Part shown: piece by piece, positions 1 through 12,495 of the stretch
How the letters are laid out: each line of letters begins with the position of its first letter
Numbering within the stretch: position 1 is the stretch's first letter
Assembly: GCA_036172665.1 (NCBI GenBank)
Contig: JAYKNF010000071.1
Coordinates: 1 to 64,000 of the forward strand
From: Prosopocoilus inquinatus
Taxonomy: Eukaryota > Arthropoda > Insecta > Coleoptera > Lucanidae
DNA: 64,000 bases
Reading direction: 5' to 3'
Notes under the pieces: generated by a model
Seen by the model: the letters and a program-made list of their open reading frames with translations, nothing else
What the model was told of the DNA's origin: nothing
Database searches by the model: none
Program-made: the position numbers and the translations under genes

Positions 1-1044
1 ATTTCCAGCTCCTGCTGCGTCCAAAAACGTCGTATCTCTCATCAGAGTTACTGGAGTCCGTCCAAACGTCAAATAACATGATAGATGAGTAAGGATCGAT
101 TAGTTACATCACAGGAACAACGCTAATATGTGTTGTTTCGTTTAAAACTATTTCCAGCTGCTGCTGCGTCCGAAAATTTCGTATCTCACATTAGAGTTAC
201 TGGAGTCCATCGAAACGTCAAATAACATAGTAGCTAAGTAAGGATCGATTAGATACATCACAGGAACAACGCTAATACGTGTTTTTTCGTTCTAAACTAT
301 TTCCAGCTACTGCTGCGTCCAAAAACTTTGTATCTCACATCAGAGTTACTGGAGTCCATCCAAACGTCAAATAACATGATAGATGAGTAAGGATCGATTA
401 GATACATCCCAGGAACAACGCTAATACGTGTTGTTTCGTTTAAAACTATTTCCAGCTTCTGCTGCGTCCGAAAACTTCGTATCTCACATCAGAGTTACTG
501 GAGTGCATCGAAACGTCAAATAACATGATAGATAAGTAAGGATCGATTAGATACAGCACAGGAACAACGCTAATACGTGTTGTTTCGTTTAAAACTATTT
601 CCAGCTCCTGCTGCGTCCAAAAACTTTGTATCTCACATCAGACTTACTGGAGTCCATCCAAACGTCAAATAACATGATAGATGAGTAAGGATCGATTAGA
701 TACATCACAGGAACAACGCTAATGCGTGTTGTTTCGTTTAAAACTATTTCCAGCTTCTGCTGCGTCCGAAAACGTCGTATCTCACATCAGAGCTACTGGA
801 GTCCATCGAAACGCCAAATAAGATGACAGATGAGTAAGGATCGATTAGATACAGCACAGGAACAACGCTAATACGTGTTGTTTCGTTTAAAACTATTTCT
901 AGCTCCTGCTGCGTCCAAAAACTTTGTATCTCACATCAGACTTACTGGAGTCCATCCAAACGTCAAATAACATGATAGATGAGTAAGGATCGATTAGATA
1001 CATCACAGGCACAACGCTAATGCGTGTTGTTTCGTTTAAAACTA
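1..1044 (+). repeat. Left flank: block 3 type HOR segment
   Basis: Seven monomers outside the palindrome match block 3 types in order. Monomer 1-149 has CTCTCATCAGAG, GTCCGTCC and TTAGTTACATC (P/F-like). Monomer 150-298 has the rare end GTTTTTTCGTTCTAAAC (type Q). Monomer 299-447 is R-like. Monomer 448-596 has GAGTGCATCG and ACAGCACAGG (S-like). Later units carry GACTTACTGG and GAGCTACTGG, as in block 3 types K/U and W. The Q ending occurs nowhere else in blocks 1 or 2 and eight times in block 3, so this flank and block 3 belong to one HOR family. Confidence 0.85.
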
Positions 1045-1519
1045 TTTCCAGCTTCAGCTGCGTCCGAGAACTTCGTATCTCACTTCAGAGTTACCGGAGC
1101 CCATCCAAACGTCAAATAACATGATAGATGAGTAAGGATCGATTAGATACATCACAGGAACAACGCTAATACGTGTTGTTTCGTTTAAAACTATTTCCAG
1201 CTTCTGCTGCGTCCGAAATCGTCGTATCTCACATCAAAATTACTGGAGTCCATCGAAACGTCAAATAACATAGTAGCTAAGTAAGGATCGATTAGATACA
1301 TCACAGAAACAACGCTAATACGTGTTGTTTCGTTCAAAACTATTTCCAGCTTCTGCTGCGTCCGAGAACTTTGTATCTCACATCAGAGTTACTGGAGTCC
1401 GTCCAAACGTTAAATAACATGATAGATGAGTAAGGATCGATTAGATACATCACAGGAACAACGCTAATATGTGTTGTTTCGTTTAAAACTATTTCCAGCT
1501 GCTGATGCGTCCGAGAATT

Positions 1520-4500
1520 TCGTATCTCACATTAGAGTTACTGGAGTCCATCGAAACGTCAAATAACATAGTAGCTAAGTAAGGATCGATTAGATACATC
1601 ACAGGAACAACGCTAATACGTGTTGTTTCATACAAAACTATTTCCAGCTTCTGCTGCGTCCAAAAACTTTGTATCTCACATCAGAGTTACTGGAGTCCAT
1701 CCAAACGTAAAATAACATGATAGATGAGTAAGGATCGATTAGATACATCACAGGAACAACGCTAATACGTGCTGTTTCGTTTAAAACTATTTCCAGCTCC
1801 TGATGCGTCCAAAAACTTCGTATCTCACATCAGAGTTACTAGAGTCCATCGAAACGTCAAATAACATAGTAGATAAGTAAGGATCGATTAGATACATCAC
1901 AGGAACAACGCTAATACGTTTTGTTCCGTTCAAAACTATTTCCAGCTTCTGCTGGGTCCGAGAACTTTGTATCTCACATCAGAGTTACTGGAGTCCATTC
2001 AAACGTCAAATAACATGATAGATGATAAGGATCGATTAGATACATCACAGGAACAACTCTAATACGTGTTGTTTCGTTTAAAACTATTTCCAGTTTCTGC
2101 TGCGTCCGAAAACGTCGTATGTCACATCAGACTTACTGGAGTCCATCCAAACGTCAAATAACATGTTAGATAAGTAAGGATCGTTTAGATACATCACAGG
2201 AACAACGCTAATGCGTGTTGTTTCGTTTGAAACTATTTCCAGCTTCTGCTGCGTCCGATAATTTCGTATCTCACATCAGAGTTAGAGTTACTGGAGTCCA
2301 TCCAAACGTCAAATAACATGATAGATAAGTAAGGATTGATTAGATACATCACAGGAACAACGCTAATATGTGTTGTTTCGTTTAAAACTATTTCCAGCTC
2401 CTGCTGCGCCCAAAAACTTCGTATCTCACATCAGAGTTACTAGAGTCCATCGAAACGTAAAATAACATGATAGATGAGTAAGGATCGATTAGATACATCA
2501 CAGGAACAACGCTAATGCGTGTTGTTTCATTTAAAACTATTTCCAGCTTCTGCTGCGTCCGATAATTTCGTATCTCACATCAGAGTTACTGGAGTCCATC
2601 CAAACGTCAAATAACATGATAGATGAGTAAGGATCGATTAGATACATCACATTAACAACGCTAATGCATGTTGTTCCGTTTAAAACTATTTCCAGCTTCA
2701 GCTGCGTCCGAGAACTTCGTATCTCACTTCAGAGTAACTGGAGCCCATCCAAACGTCAAATAACATGATAGATGAGTAAGGATCGATTAGATACATCACA
2801 GGAACAACGCTAATACGTGTTGTTTCGTTTAAAACTATTTCCAGCTTCTGCTGCGTCCGAAAACGTCGTATCTCACATCAAAATTACTGGAGTCCATCGA
2901 AACGTCAAATAACATAGTAGCTAAGTAAGGATTGATTAGATACATCACAGGAACAACGCTAATGCGTGTTGCTTCGTTTAAAACTATTTCCAGTTCCTGC
3001 TGCGCCCAAAAACTTTGTATCTCACATCAGAGTTACTGGAGTCCATCCAAACGTCAAATAACATGTTAGATAAGTAAGGATCGTTTAGATACATCACAGG
3101 AACAACGCTAATACGTGTTGTTTCCAGCTTCTGCTGCGTCCGAGAACTTTGTATCTCACATCAGAGTTACTGGAGTCCATTCAAACGTCAAATAACATGA
3201 TAGATGAGTAAGGATCGATTAGATACATCACAGGAACAACGCTAATACGTGTTGTTTCGTTTAAAACTATTTCCAGCTTCTGCTGCGTCCGAAAACGTCG
3301 TATGTCACATCAGACTTACTGGAGTCCATCCAAACGTCAAATAATATGTTAGATAAGTAAGGATCGTTTAGATACATCACAGGAACAAAGCTAATGCGTG
3401 TTGTTTCGTTTGAAACTATTTCCAGCTTCTGCTGCGTCCGATAATTTCGTATCTCACATCAGAGTTACTGGAGTCCATCCAAACGTCAAATAACATGATA
3501 GATAAGTAAGGATTGATTAGATACATCACAGGAACAACGCTAATATGTGTTGTTTCGTTTAAAACTATTTCCAGCTCCTGCTGCGCCCAAAAACTTCGTA
3601 TCTCACATCAGAGTTACTAGAGTCCATCGAAACGTAAAATAACATAATAGATGAGTAAGGATCGATTAGATACATCACAGGAACAACGCTAATGCGTGTT
3701 GTTTCATTTAAAACTATTTCCAGCTTCTGCTGCGTCCGAAAACGTCGTATCTCACATCAAAATTACTGGAGTCCATCGAAACGTCAAATAACATAGTAGC
3801 TAAGGAAGGATCGATTAGATACATCACAGGAACAACGCTAATGCGTGTTGCTTCGTTTAAAACTATTTCCAGCTCCTGCTGCGCCCAAAAACTTTGTATC
3901 TCACATCAGAGTTACTGGAGTCCATCCAAACGTCAAATAACATGATAGATGAGTAAGGATCGATTAGATACATCACATTAACAACGCTAATGCATGTTGT
4001 TCCGTTTAAAACTATTTCCAGCTTCAGCTGCGTCCGAGAACTTCGTATCTCACTTCAGAGTAACTGGAGCCCATCCAAACGTCAAATAACATTATAGATG
4101 AGTAAGGATCGATTAGATACATCACAGGAACAACGCTAATACGTGTTGTTTCGTTTAAAACTATTTCCAGCTTCTGCTGCGTCCGAAAACGTCGTATCTC
4201 ACATCAAAATTACTGGAGTCCATCGAAACGTCAAATAACATAGTAGCTAAGGAAGGATCGATTAGATACATCACAGGAACAACGCTAATGCGTGTTGCTT
4301 CGTTTAAAACTATTACCAGCTCCTGCTGCGCCCAAAAACTTTGTATCTCACATCAGAGTTACTGGAGTCCATCCAAACGTAAAATAACATGATAGATGAG
4401 TAAGGATCGATTAGATACATCACAGGAACATCGCTAATGCGTGTTGTTTCGTTTAAAACTATTTCCAGCTGCTGCTACATCCGAAAATTCCGTATCTCAC

Positions 4501-6915
4501 ATTAGAGTTACTGGAGTCCATCGAAACGTCAAATAACATAGTAGCTAAGTAAGGATCGATTAGATACATCACAGGAACAACGCTAATACGTGTTGTTTCG
4601 TTCAAAACTATTTCCAGCTTCTGCTGCGTCCAAAAACTTTGTATCTCACATCAGAGTTACTGGAGTCCATCCAAACGTGAAATAACATGATAGATGAGTA
4701 AGGATCGATTAGATACATCACAGGAACAACGCTAATACGTGTTGTTTCGTTTAAAACTATTTCCAGCTCCTGATGCGTCCAAAAACTTCGTATCTCACAT
4801 CAGAGTTACTAGAGTCCATCGAAACGTCAAATAACATAGGAGATAAGTAAGGATCGATTAGATACATCACAGGAACAACGCTAATACGTTTTGTTCCGTT
4901 CAAAACTATTTCCAGCTTCTGCTGGGTCCGAGAACTTTGTATCTCACATCAGAGTTACTGGAGTCCATTCAAACGTCAAATAACATGATAGATGAGTAAG
5001 GATCGATTAGATACATCACAGGAACAACGCTAATACGTGTTGTTTCGTTTAAAACTATTTCCAGCTTCTGCTGCGTCCGAAAACGTCGTATGTCACATCA
5101 GACTTACTGGAGTCCATCCAAACGTCAAATAACATGTTAGATAAGTAAGGATCGTTTAGATACATCACAGGAACAACGCTAATGCGTGTTGTTTCGTTTG
5201 AAACTATTTCCAGCTTCTGCTGCGTCCGATAATTTCGTATCTCACATCAGAGTTAGAGTTACTGGAGTCCATCCAAACGTCAAATAACATGATAGATAAG
5301 TAAGGATTGATTAGATACATCACAGGAACAACGCTAATATGTGTTGTTTCGTTTAAAACTATTTCCAGCTCCTGCTGCGCCCAAAAACTTCGTATCTCAC
5401 ATCAGAGTTACTAGAGTCCATCGAAACGTAAAATAACATGATAGATGAGTAAGGATCGATTAGATACATCACAGGAACAACGCTAATGCGTGTTGTTTCA
5501 TTTAAAACTATTTCCAGCTTCTGCTGCGTCCGATAATTTCGTATCTCACATCAGAGTTACTGGAGTCCATCCAAACGTCAAATAACATGATAGATGAGTA
5601 AGGATCGATTAGATACATCACATTAACAACGCTAATGCATGTTGTTCCGTTTAAAACTATTTCCAGCTTCAGCTGCGTCCGAGAACTTCGTATCTCACTT
5701 CAGAGTAACTGGAGCCCATCCAAACGTCAAATAACATGATAGATGAGTAAGGATCGATTAGATACATCACAGGAACAACGCTAATACGTGTTGTTTCGTT
5801 TAAAACTATTTCCAGCTTCTGCTGCGTCCGAAAACGTCGTATCTCACATCAAAATTACTGGAGTCCATCGAAACGTCAAATAACATAGTAGCTAAGTAAG
5901 GATTGATTAGATACATCACAGGAACAACGCTAATGCGTGTTGCTTCGTTTAAAACTATTTCCAGTTCCTGCTGCGCCCAAAAACTTTGTATCTCACATCA
6001 GAGTTACTGGAGTCCATCCAAACGTCAAATAAGATGTTAGATAAGTAAGGATCGTTTAGATACATCACAGGAACAACGCTAATACGTGTTGTTTCCAGCT
6101 TCTGCTGCGTCCGAGAACTTTGTATCTCACATCAGAGTTACTGGAGTCCATTCAAACGTCAAATAACATGATAGATGAGTAAGGATCGATTAGATACATC
6201 ACAGGAACAACGCTAATACGTGTTGTTTCGTTTAAAACTATTTCCAGCTTCTGCTGCGTCCGAAAATGTCGTATGTCACATCAGACTTACTGGAGTCCAT
6301 CCAAACGTCAAATAATATGTTAGATAAGTAAGGATCGTTTAGATACATCACAGGAACAAAGCTAATGCGTGTTGTTTCGTTTGAAACTATTTCCAGCTTC
6401 TGCTGCGTCCGATAATTTCGTATCTCACATCAGAGTTACTGGAGTCCATCCAAACGTCAAATAACATGATAGATAAGTAAGGATTGATTAGATACATCAC
6501 AGGAACAACGCTAATATGTGTTGTTTCGTTTAAAACTATTTCCAGCTCCTGCTGCGCCCAAAAACTTCGTATCTCATATCAGAGTTACTAGAGTCCATCG
6601 AAACGTAAAATAACATAATAGATGAGTAACGATCGATTAGATACATCACAGGAACAACGCTAATGCGTGTTGTTTCATTTAAAACTATTTCCAGCTTCTG
6701 CTGCGTCCGAAAACGTCGTATCTCACATCAAAATTACTGGAGTCCATCGAAACGTCAAATAACATAGTAGCTAAGGAAGGATCGATTAGATACATCACAG
6801 GAACAACGCTAATGCGTGTTGCTTCGTTTAAAACTATTTCCAGCTCCTGCTGCGCCCAAAAACTTTGTATCTCACATCAGAGTTACTGGAGTCCATCCAA
6901 ACGTCAAATAACATG
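1520..6915 (+). repeat. Tandem segmental duplication, offset 2,970-2,971 bp
   Basis: About 1,520-3,944 recurs at about 4,490-6,915. Shared private marks include CTGATGCGTCC (1,803 and 4,772), GCTGGGTCCG (1,951 and 4,921), the six-base insertion giving GAGTTAGAGTTACTGG (2,279 and 5,250), and a monomer that has lost 15 bases so that GTTGTTT runs straight into CCAGC (3,121 and 6,092). The offset changes from 2,970 to 2,971 because the first copy lost one base near 2,025. The first ~270 bases of the pair are more diverged. Both copies have mirror images in block 2. Confidence 0.88.
3117..3128 (+). repeat. Short monomer: 15-bp internal deletion
   Basis: GTTGTTT is followed directly by CCAGCTTCTG, omitting CGTTCAAAACTATTT, so the monomer is 134 bp. 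The same deletion recurs at 6,088-6,099 and, inverted, near 22,375-22,386 and 25,346-25,357. It is absent from block 3. It is the clearest fixed mark for tracing copies between arms. Confidence 0.93.
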
Positions 6916-9900
6916 TTAGATAAGTAAGGATCGTTTAGATACATCACAGGAACAACGCTAATACGTGTTGTTTCGTTCAAAACTATTTCCAGCTTCTGCT
7001 GCGTCCGAGAACTTTGTATCTCACATCAGAGTTACTGGAGTCCGTCCAAACGTTAAATAACATGATAGATGAGTAAGGATCGATTAGATACATCACAGGA
7101 ACAACGCTAATACGTGTTGTTTCGTTCAAAACTATTTCCAGCTTCTGCTGCGTCCGAGAACATTGTATCTCACATCAGAGTTACTGGAGTCCATTCAAAC
7201 GTCAAATAACGTGATAGATGAGTAAGGATCGATTAGATACATCACAGGAACAACGCTAATGCATGCTGTTTCGTTTAAAACTATTTCCAGCTTCTGCTGC
7301 GTCCGAAAATTTCGTATCTCACATCAGAGATACTGGAGTTCATCCAAACGTCAAATAACATGATAGATGAGTAAGGATCGATTAGATACATCACAGGAAC
7401 AACGCTAATACGTGTTGTTTCGTTTAAAACTATTTCCAGCACCTGCTGCGTCCAAAAACTTCGTATCTCACATCAGAGTTACTAGAGTCCATCGAAACGT
7501 CAAATAACATGATAGATGAGTAAGGATCGATTAGATACATCACAGGAACAACGCTAATGCGTGTTGTTTAATTTAAAACTATTTCCAGCTTCTGCTGCGT
7601 CCGATAATTTCGTATCTCACATCAGAGTTACTGGAGTCCATCCAAACGTCAAATAACATGATAGATGAGTAAGGATCGCTTAGATACATCACAGGAACAT
7701 CGCTAATGCGTGTTGTTTCGTTTAAAACTATATCCAGCTCCTGCTGCGTCCAAAAACTTCGTATCTCACATCAGAGTTACTAGAGTCCATCGAAACGTCA
7801 AATAACATAATAGATGAGTAAGGATCGATTAGATACATCACAGGAACAACGCTAATGCATGTTGTTTCGTTTAAAACTATTTCCAGCTTCTGCTGCGTCC
7901 GAAAACGTCGTATCTCACATCAAAATTACTGGAGTCCATCGAAACGTCAAATAACATAGTAGCTAAGTAAGGATCGATTAGATACATCACAGGAACAACG
8001 CTAATACGTGTTGCTTCGTTTAAAACTATTTCCAGCTCCTGCTGCGCCCAAAAACTTTGTATCTCACATCAGTGTTACTGGAGTCCATCCAAACGTCAAA
8101 TAACATGTTAGATAAGTAAGGATCGTTTAGACACATCACAGGAACAACGCTAATACGTGTTGTTTCGTTCAAAACTATTTCCAGCTTCTGCTGCGTCCGA
8201 GAACTTTGTATCTCACATCAGAGTTACTGGAGTCCATCGAAACGCCAAATAACATGATAGGTGAGTAAGGATCGATTAGATACATCACAGGAACAACGCT
8301 AATGCGTGTTGTTTCGTTTAAAACTATTTCCAGCTTCTGCTGCGTCCGAGAACTTCCTATCTCACGTCAGGGTTACTGGAGTCCATCCAAACGTCAAATA
8401 ACATGATAGATGAGTAAGTATCGATTAGATACATCACAGGAACAACGCTAATGCGTGTTGTTTCGTTTAAAACTATTTCCAGCTTCTGCTGCGTCCGAAA
8501 ACGTCGTATCTCACATCAGAGCTACTGGAGTCCATCGAAACGCCAAATAACATGATAGATGAGTAAGGATCGATTAGATACATCACAGGAACAACGCTAA
8601 TGCATGTTGTTTCGTTTAGAACTATTTCCAGCTTCTGCTGCGTCCGAAAACGTCGTATCTCACATTAGAGTTACTGGAGTCCATCGAAACGTCAAATAAC
8701 ATAGTAGCTAAGTAAGGATCGATTAGATACATCACAGGAACAACGCTAATACGTGTTGTTTCGTTCAAAACTATTTCCAGCTTCTGCTGCGTCCAAAAAC
8801 TTTGTATCTCACATCAGAGTTACTGGAGTCCATCCAAACGTAAAATAACATGATAGATGAGTAAGGATCGATTAGATACATCACAGGAACATCGCTAATG
8901 CGTGTTGTTTCGTTTAAAACTATTTCCAGCTGCTGCTGCGTCCGAAAATTCCGTATCTCACATTAGAGTTACTGGAGTCCATCGAAACATCAAATAACAT
9001 AGTAGCTAAGTAAGGATCGATTAGATACATCACAGGAACAACGCTAATACCTGTTGTTTCGTTCAAAACTATTTCCAGCTTCTGCTGTGTCCGATAATTT
9101 CGTATCTCACATCAGAGTTACTGGAGTCCATCCAAACGTCAAATAACATGATAGATGAGTAAGTATCGATTAGATACATCACAGGAACAACGCTAATGCG
9201 TGTTGTTTCGTTTAAAACTATTTCCAGCTTCTGCTGCGTACGAAAACGTCGTATCTCACATCAGAGCTACTGGAGTCCATCGAAACGCCAAATAACATGA
9301 TAGATGAGTAAGGATCGATTAGATACATCACAGGAACAACGCTAATGCATGTTGTTTCGTTTAAAACTATTTCCAGCTTCTGCTGCGTCCGAAAATTTCG
9401 TATCTCACATCAGAGATACTGGAGTTCATCCAAACGTCAAATAACATGATAGATGAGTAAGGATCGATTAGATACATCACAGGAACAACGCTAATACGTG
9501 TTGTTTCGTTTAAAACTATTTCCAGCACCTGCTGCGTCCAAAAACTTCGTATCTCACATCAGAGTTACTAGAGTCCATCGAAACGTCAAATAACATGATA
9601 GATGAGTAAGGATCGATTAGATACATCACAGGAACAACGCTAATGCGTGTTGTTTAATTTAAAACTATTTCCAGCTTCTGCTGCGTCCGATAATTTCGTA
9701 TCTCACATCAGAGTTACTGGAGTCCATCCAAACGTCAAATAACATGATAGATGAGTAAGGATCGCTTAGATACATCACAGGAACAACGCTAATGCGTGTT
9801 GTTTCGTTTAAAACTATATCCAGCTCCTGCTGCGTCCAAAAACTTCGTATCTCACATCAGAGTTACTAGAGTCCATCGAAACGTCAAATAACATGATAGA

Positions 9901-12495
9901 TGAGTAAGGATCGATTAGATAATTCACAGGAACAACGCTAATGCGTGTTGTTTCATTTAAAACTATTTCCAGCTTCTGCTGCGTCCGAAAACGTCGTATC
10001 TCACATCAAAATTACTGGAGTCAATCGAAACGTCAAACAACATAGTAGCTAAGTAAGGATCGATTAGATACATCACAGGAACAACGCTAATACGTGTTGC
10101 TTCGTTTAAAACTATTTCCAGCTCCTGCTGCGCCCAAAAACTTTGTATCTCACATCAGTGTTACTGGAGTCCATCCAAACGTCAAATAACATGTTAGATA
10201 AGTAAGGATCGTTTAGACACATCACAGGAACAACGCTAATACGTGTTGTTCCGTTCAAAACTATTTCCAGCTTCTGCTGCGTCCGAGAACTTTGTATCTC
10301 ACATCAAAATTACTGGAGTCCATCGAAACGTCAAATAACATAGTAGCTAAGTAAGGATCGATTAGATACATCACAGGAACAACGCTAATACGTGTTGCTT
10401 CGTTTAAAACTATATCCAGCTCCTGCTGCGTCCAAAAACTTCGTATCTCACATCAGAGTTACTAGAGTCCATCGAAACGTCAAATAACATGATAGATGAG
10501 TAAGGATCGATTAAATACATCACAGGAACAACGCTAATACGTGTTGTTTCGTTTAAAACTATTTCCAGCTTCTGCTGCGTCCGAAAACGTCGTATCTCAC
10601 ATCAAAATTACTGGAGTCCATCGAAACGTCAAATAACATAGTAGCTAAGTAAGGATCGATTAGATATATCACAGGAACAACGCTAATACGTGTTGTTTCG
10701 TTCAAAACTATTTCCAGCTTCTGCTGCGTCCGAGAACTTTGTATCTCACATCAGAGTTACTGGAGTCCGTCCAAACGTTAAATAACACGATAGATGAGTA
10801 AGGATCGATTAGATACATCACAGGAACAACGCTAATATGTGTTGTTTCGTTTAAAACTATTTCCAGCTGCTGCTGCGTCCGATAATTTCGTATCTCACAT
10901 CAGAGTTACTGGAGTCCATCCAAACGTCAAATAACATGATAGATGAGTAAGGATCGCTTAGATACATCACAGGAACAACGCTAATGCGTGTTGTTTCGTT
11001 TAAAACTATTTCCAGCTTCAGCTGCGACCGAGAACTTCGTATCTCACTTCAGAGTTACTGGAGCCCATCCAAACGTCAAATAACATATTAGATAAGTAAG
11101 GATCGTTTAGAGGCATCACAGGAACAACGCTAATACGTGTTGTTTCGTTCAAAACTATTTCCAGCTTCTACTGTGTCCGAGAACTTTGTATCTCTCATCA
11201 GAGTTACTGGAGTCCGTCCAAACGTCAAATAACATGATAGATGAGTAAGGATCGATTAGATACATCACAGGAATAACGCTAATACGTGTTGTTTCGTTTA
11301 AAACTATTTCCAGCTTCAGCTGCGTCCGAGAACTTCTTCTCTCACTTCAGAGTTACTTGAGTCCATCGAAACGCCAAATAACATGATAGATGAGTAAGGA
11401 TCGATTAGATACATCACAGGAACAACGCTAATGCGTGTTGTTTCGTTCAAAACTATTTCCAGCTTCTGCTGCGTCCGAGAACTTCGTATCTCACAACAGA
11501 GTTACAGGAGTCCATCGTAACGTCAAATAACATGATAGATAAGTAAGGATCGATTAGATACATCACAGGAACAACGCTAATACGTGTTGTTTCGTCCAAA
11601 ACTATTTCCAGCTCCTGCTGAGTCCGAGAACGTCGTATCTCAAATCAGTGTTCCTGGATTCCGTGGAAACGTCAAATAACATAGTAGATACGTAAGGATC
11701 GATTAAATACATCACAGGAACAACGCTAATACGTGTTGTTTCGTTCAAAACTATTTCCAGCTTCAGCTGCGTCCGAAAACTTCGTATCTCACATCAGAGA
11801 TACTGGAGTATATCGTAACGTCAAATAACATGATAGATAAGTAAGGATCGATTAGATACACCACAGGAACAACTCTAGCACGTGTTGTTACGTTCAAGAC
11901 TATTTCCAGCTTCTGCTGCTTCCGAGAACTTCGTATCTCACATCAGAGTTACTGGAGTCCATCGTAACGTCAAATAACATGATAGATAAGCAAGGATCGA
12001 TTAGATACATCACAGGAACAACGCTAATACGTGTTGTTTCGTCCAAAACTATTTCCAGGTTCTGCTGCGTCCGAGAACTTCCTATATCACAACAGAGTTA
12101 CTGGAGTACATCGTAACGTCAAATAACATGATAGATAAGTAAGGAGCGATTAGATACATCACAGGAACAACGCTAATACGTGTTGTTTCGTTCAAAACTA
12201 TTTCCAGCTTCTGCTGCGTCCGAAAACTTCGTATCTCACATCAGTGTTACTGGATTCCGTGGAAACGTCAAGTAACAGAGTAGATATGTAAGGATGGATT
12301 AAATACATCACAGGAACAACGCTAATACGTGTTGTCTCGTTCAAAACTATTTCCAGCTTCAGCTGCGTCCGAGAACTTCGTATCTCACAACAGAGTTACT
12401 GGAGTCCATCGTAACGACAAATAACATGATAGATAAGTAAAGATCGATTAGATACATCACAGAAACAACGCTAATACGTGTTGTTTCGTTCAAAA

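Larger units (their letters stand above)
1045..12495 (+). repeat. Left arm of satellite macro-palindrome
   Basis: This ~11.45-kb stretch is the inverted partner of 15,383 to ~27,430. Pairing was anchored on private variants. Near the centre paired coordinates sum to 27,878 (12,495 with 15,383; 11,900 with 15,978). Further out they sum to 28,474 (7,161 with 21,313; 6,092 with 22,382; 3,121 with 25,353; 2,281 with 26,193; 1,201 with 27,273). The change of sum falls in the segment around 10,260-10,305. The outer limit is soft: single mismatches appear at 1,024 and 1,010, and the monomer class is clearly different below about 945. Such long near-identical arms could extrude or recombine intramolecularly; that is inference. 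Confidence 0.92.
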
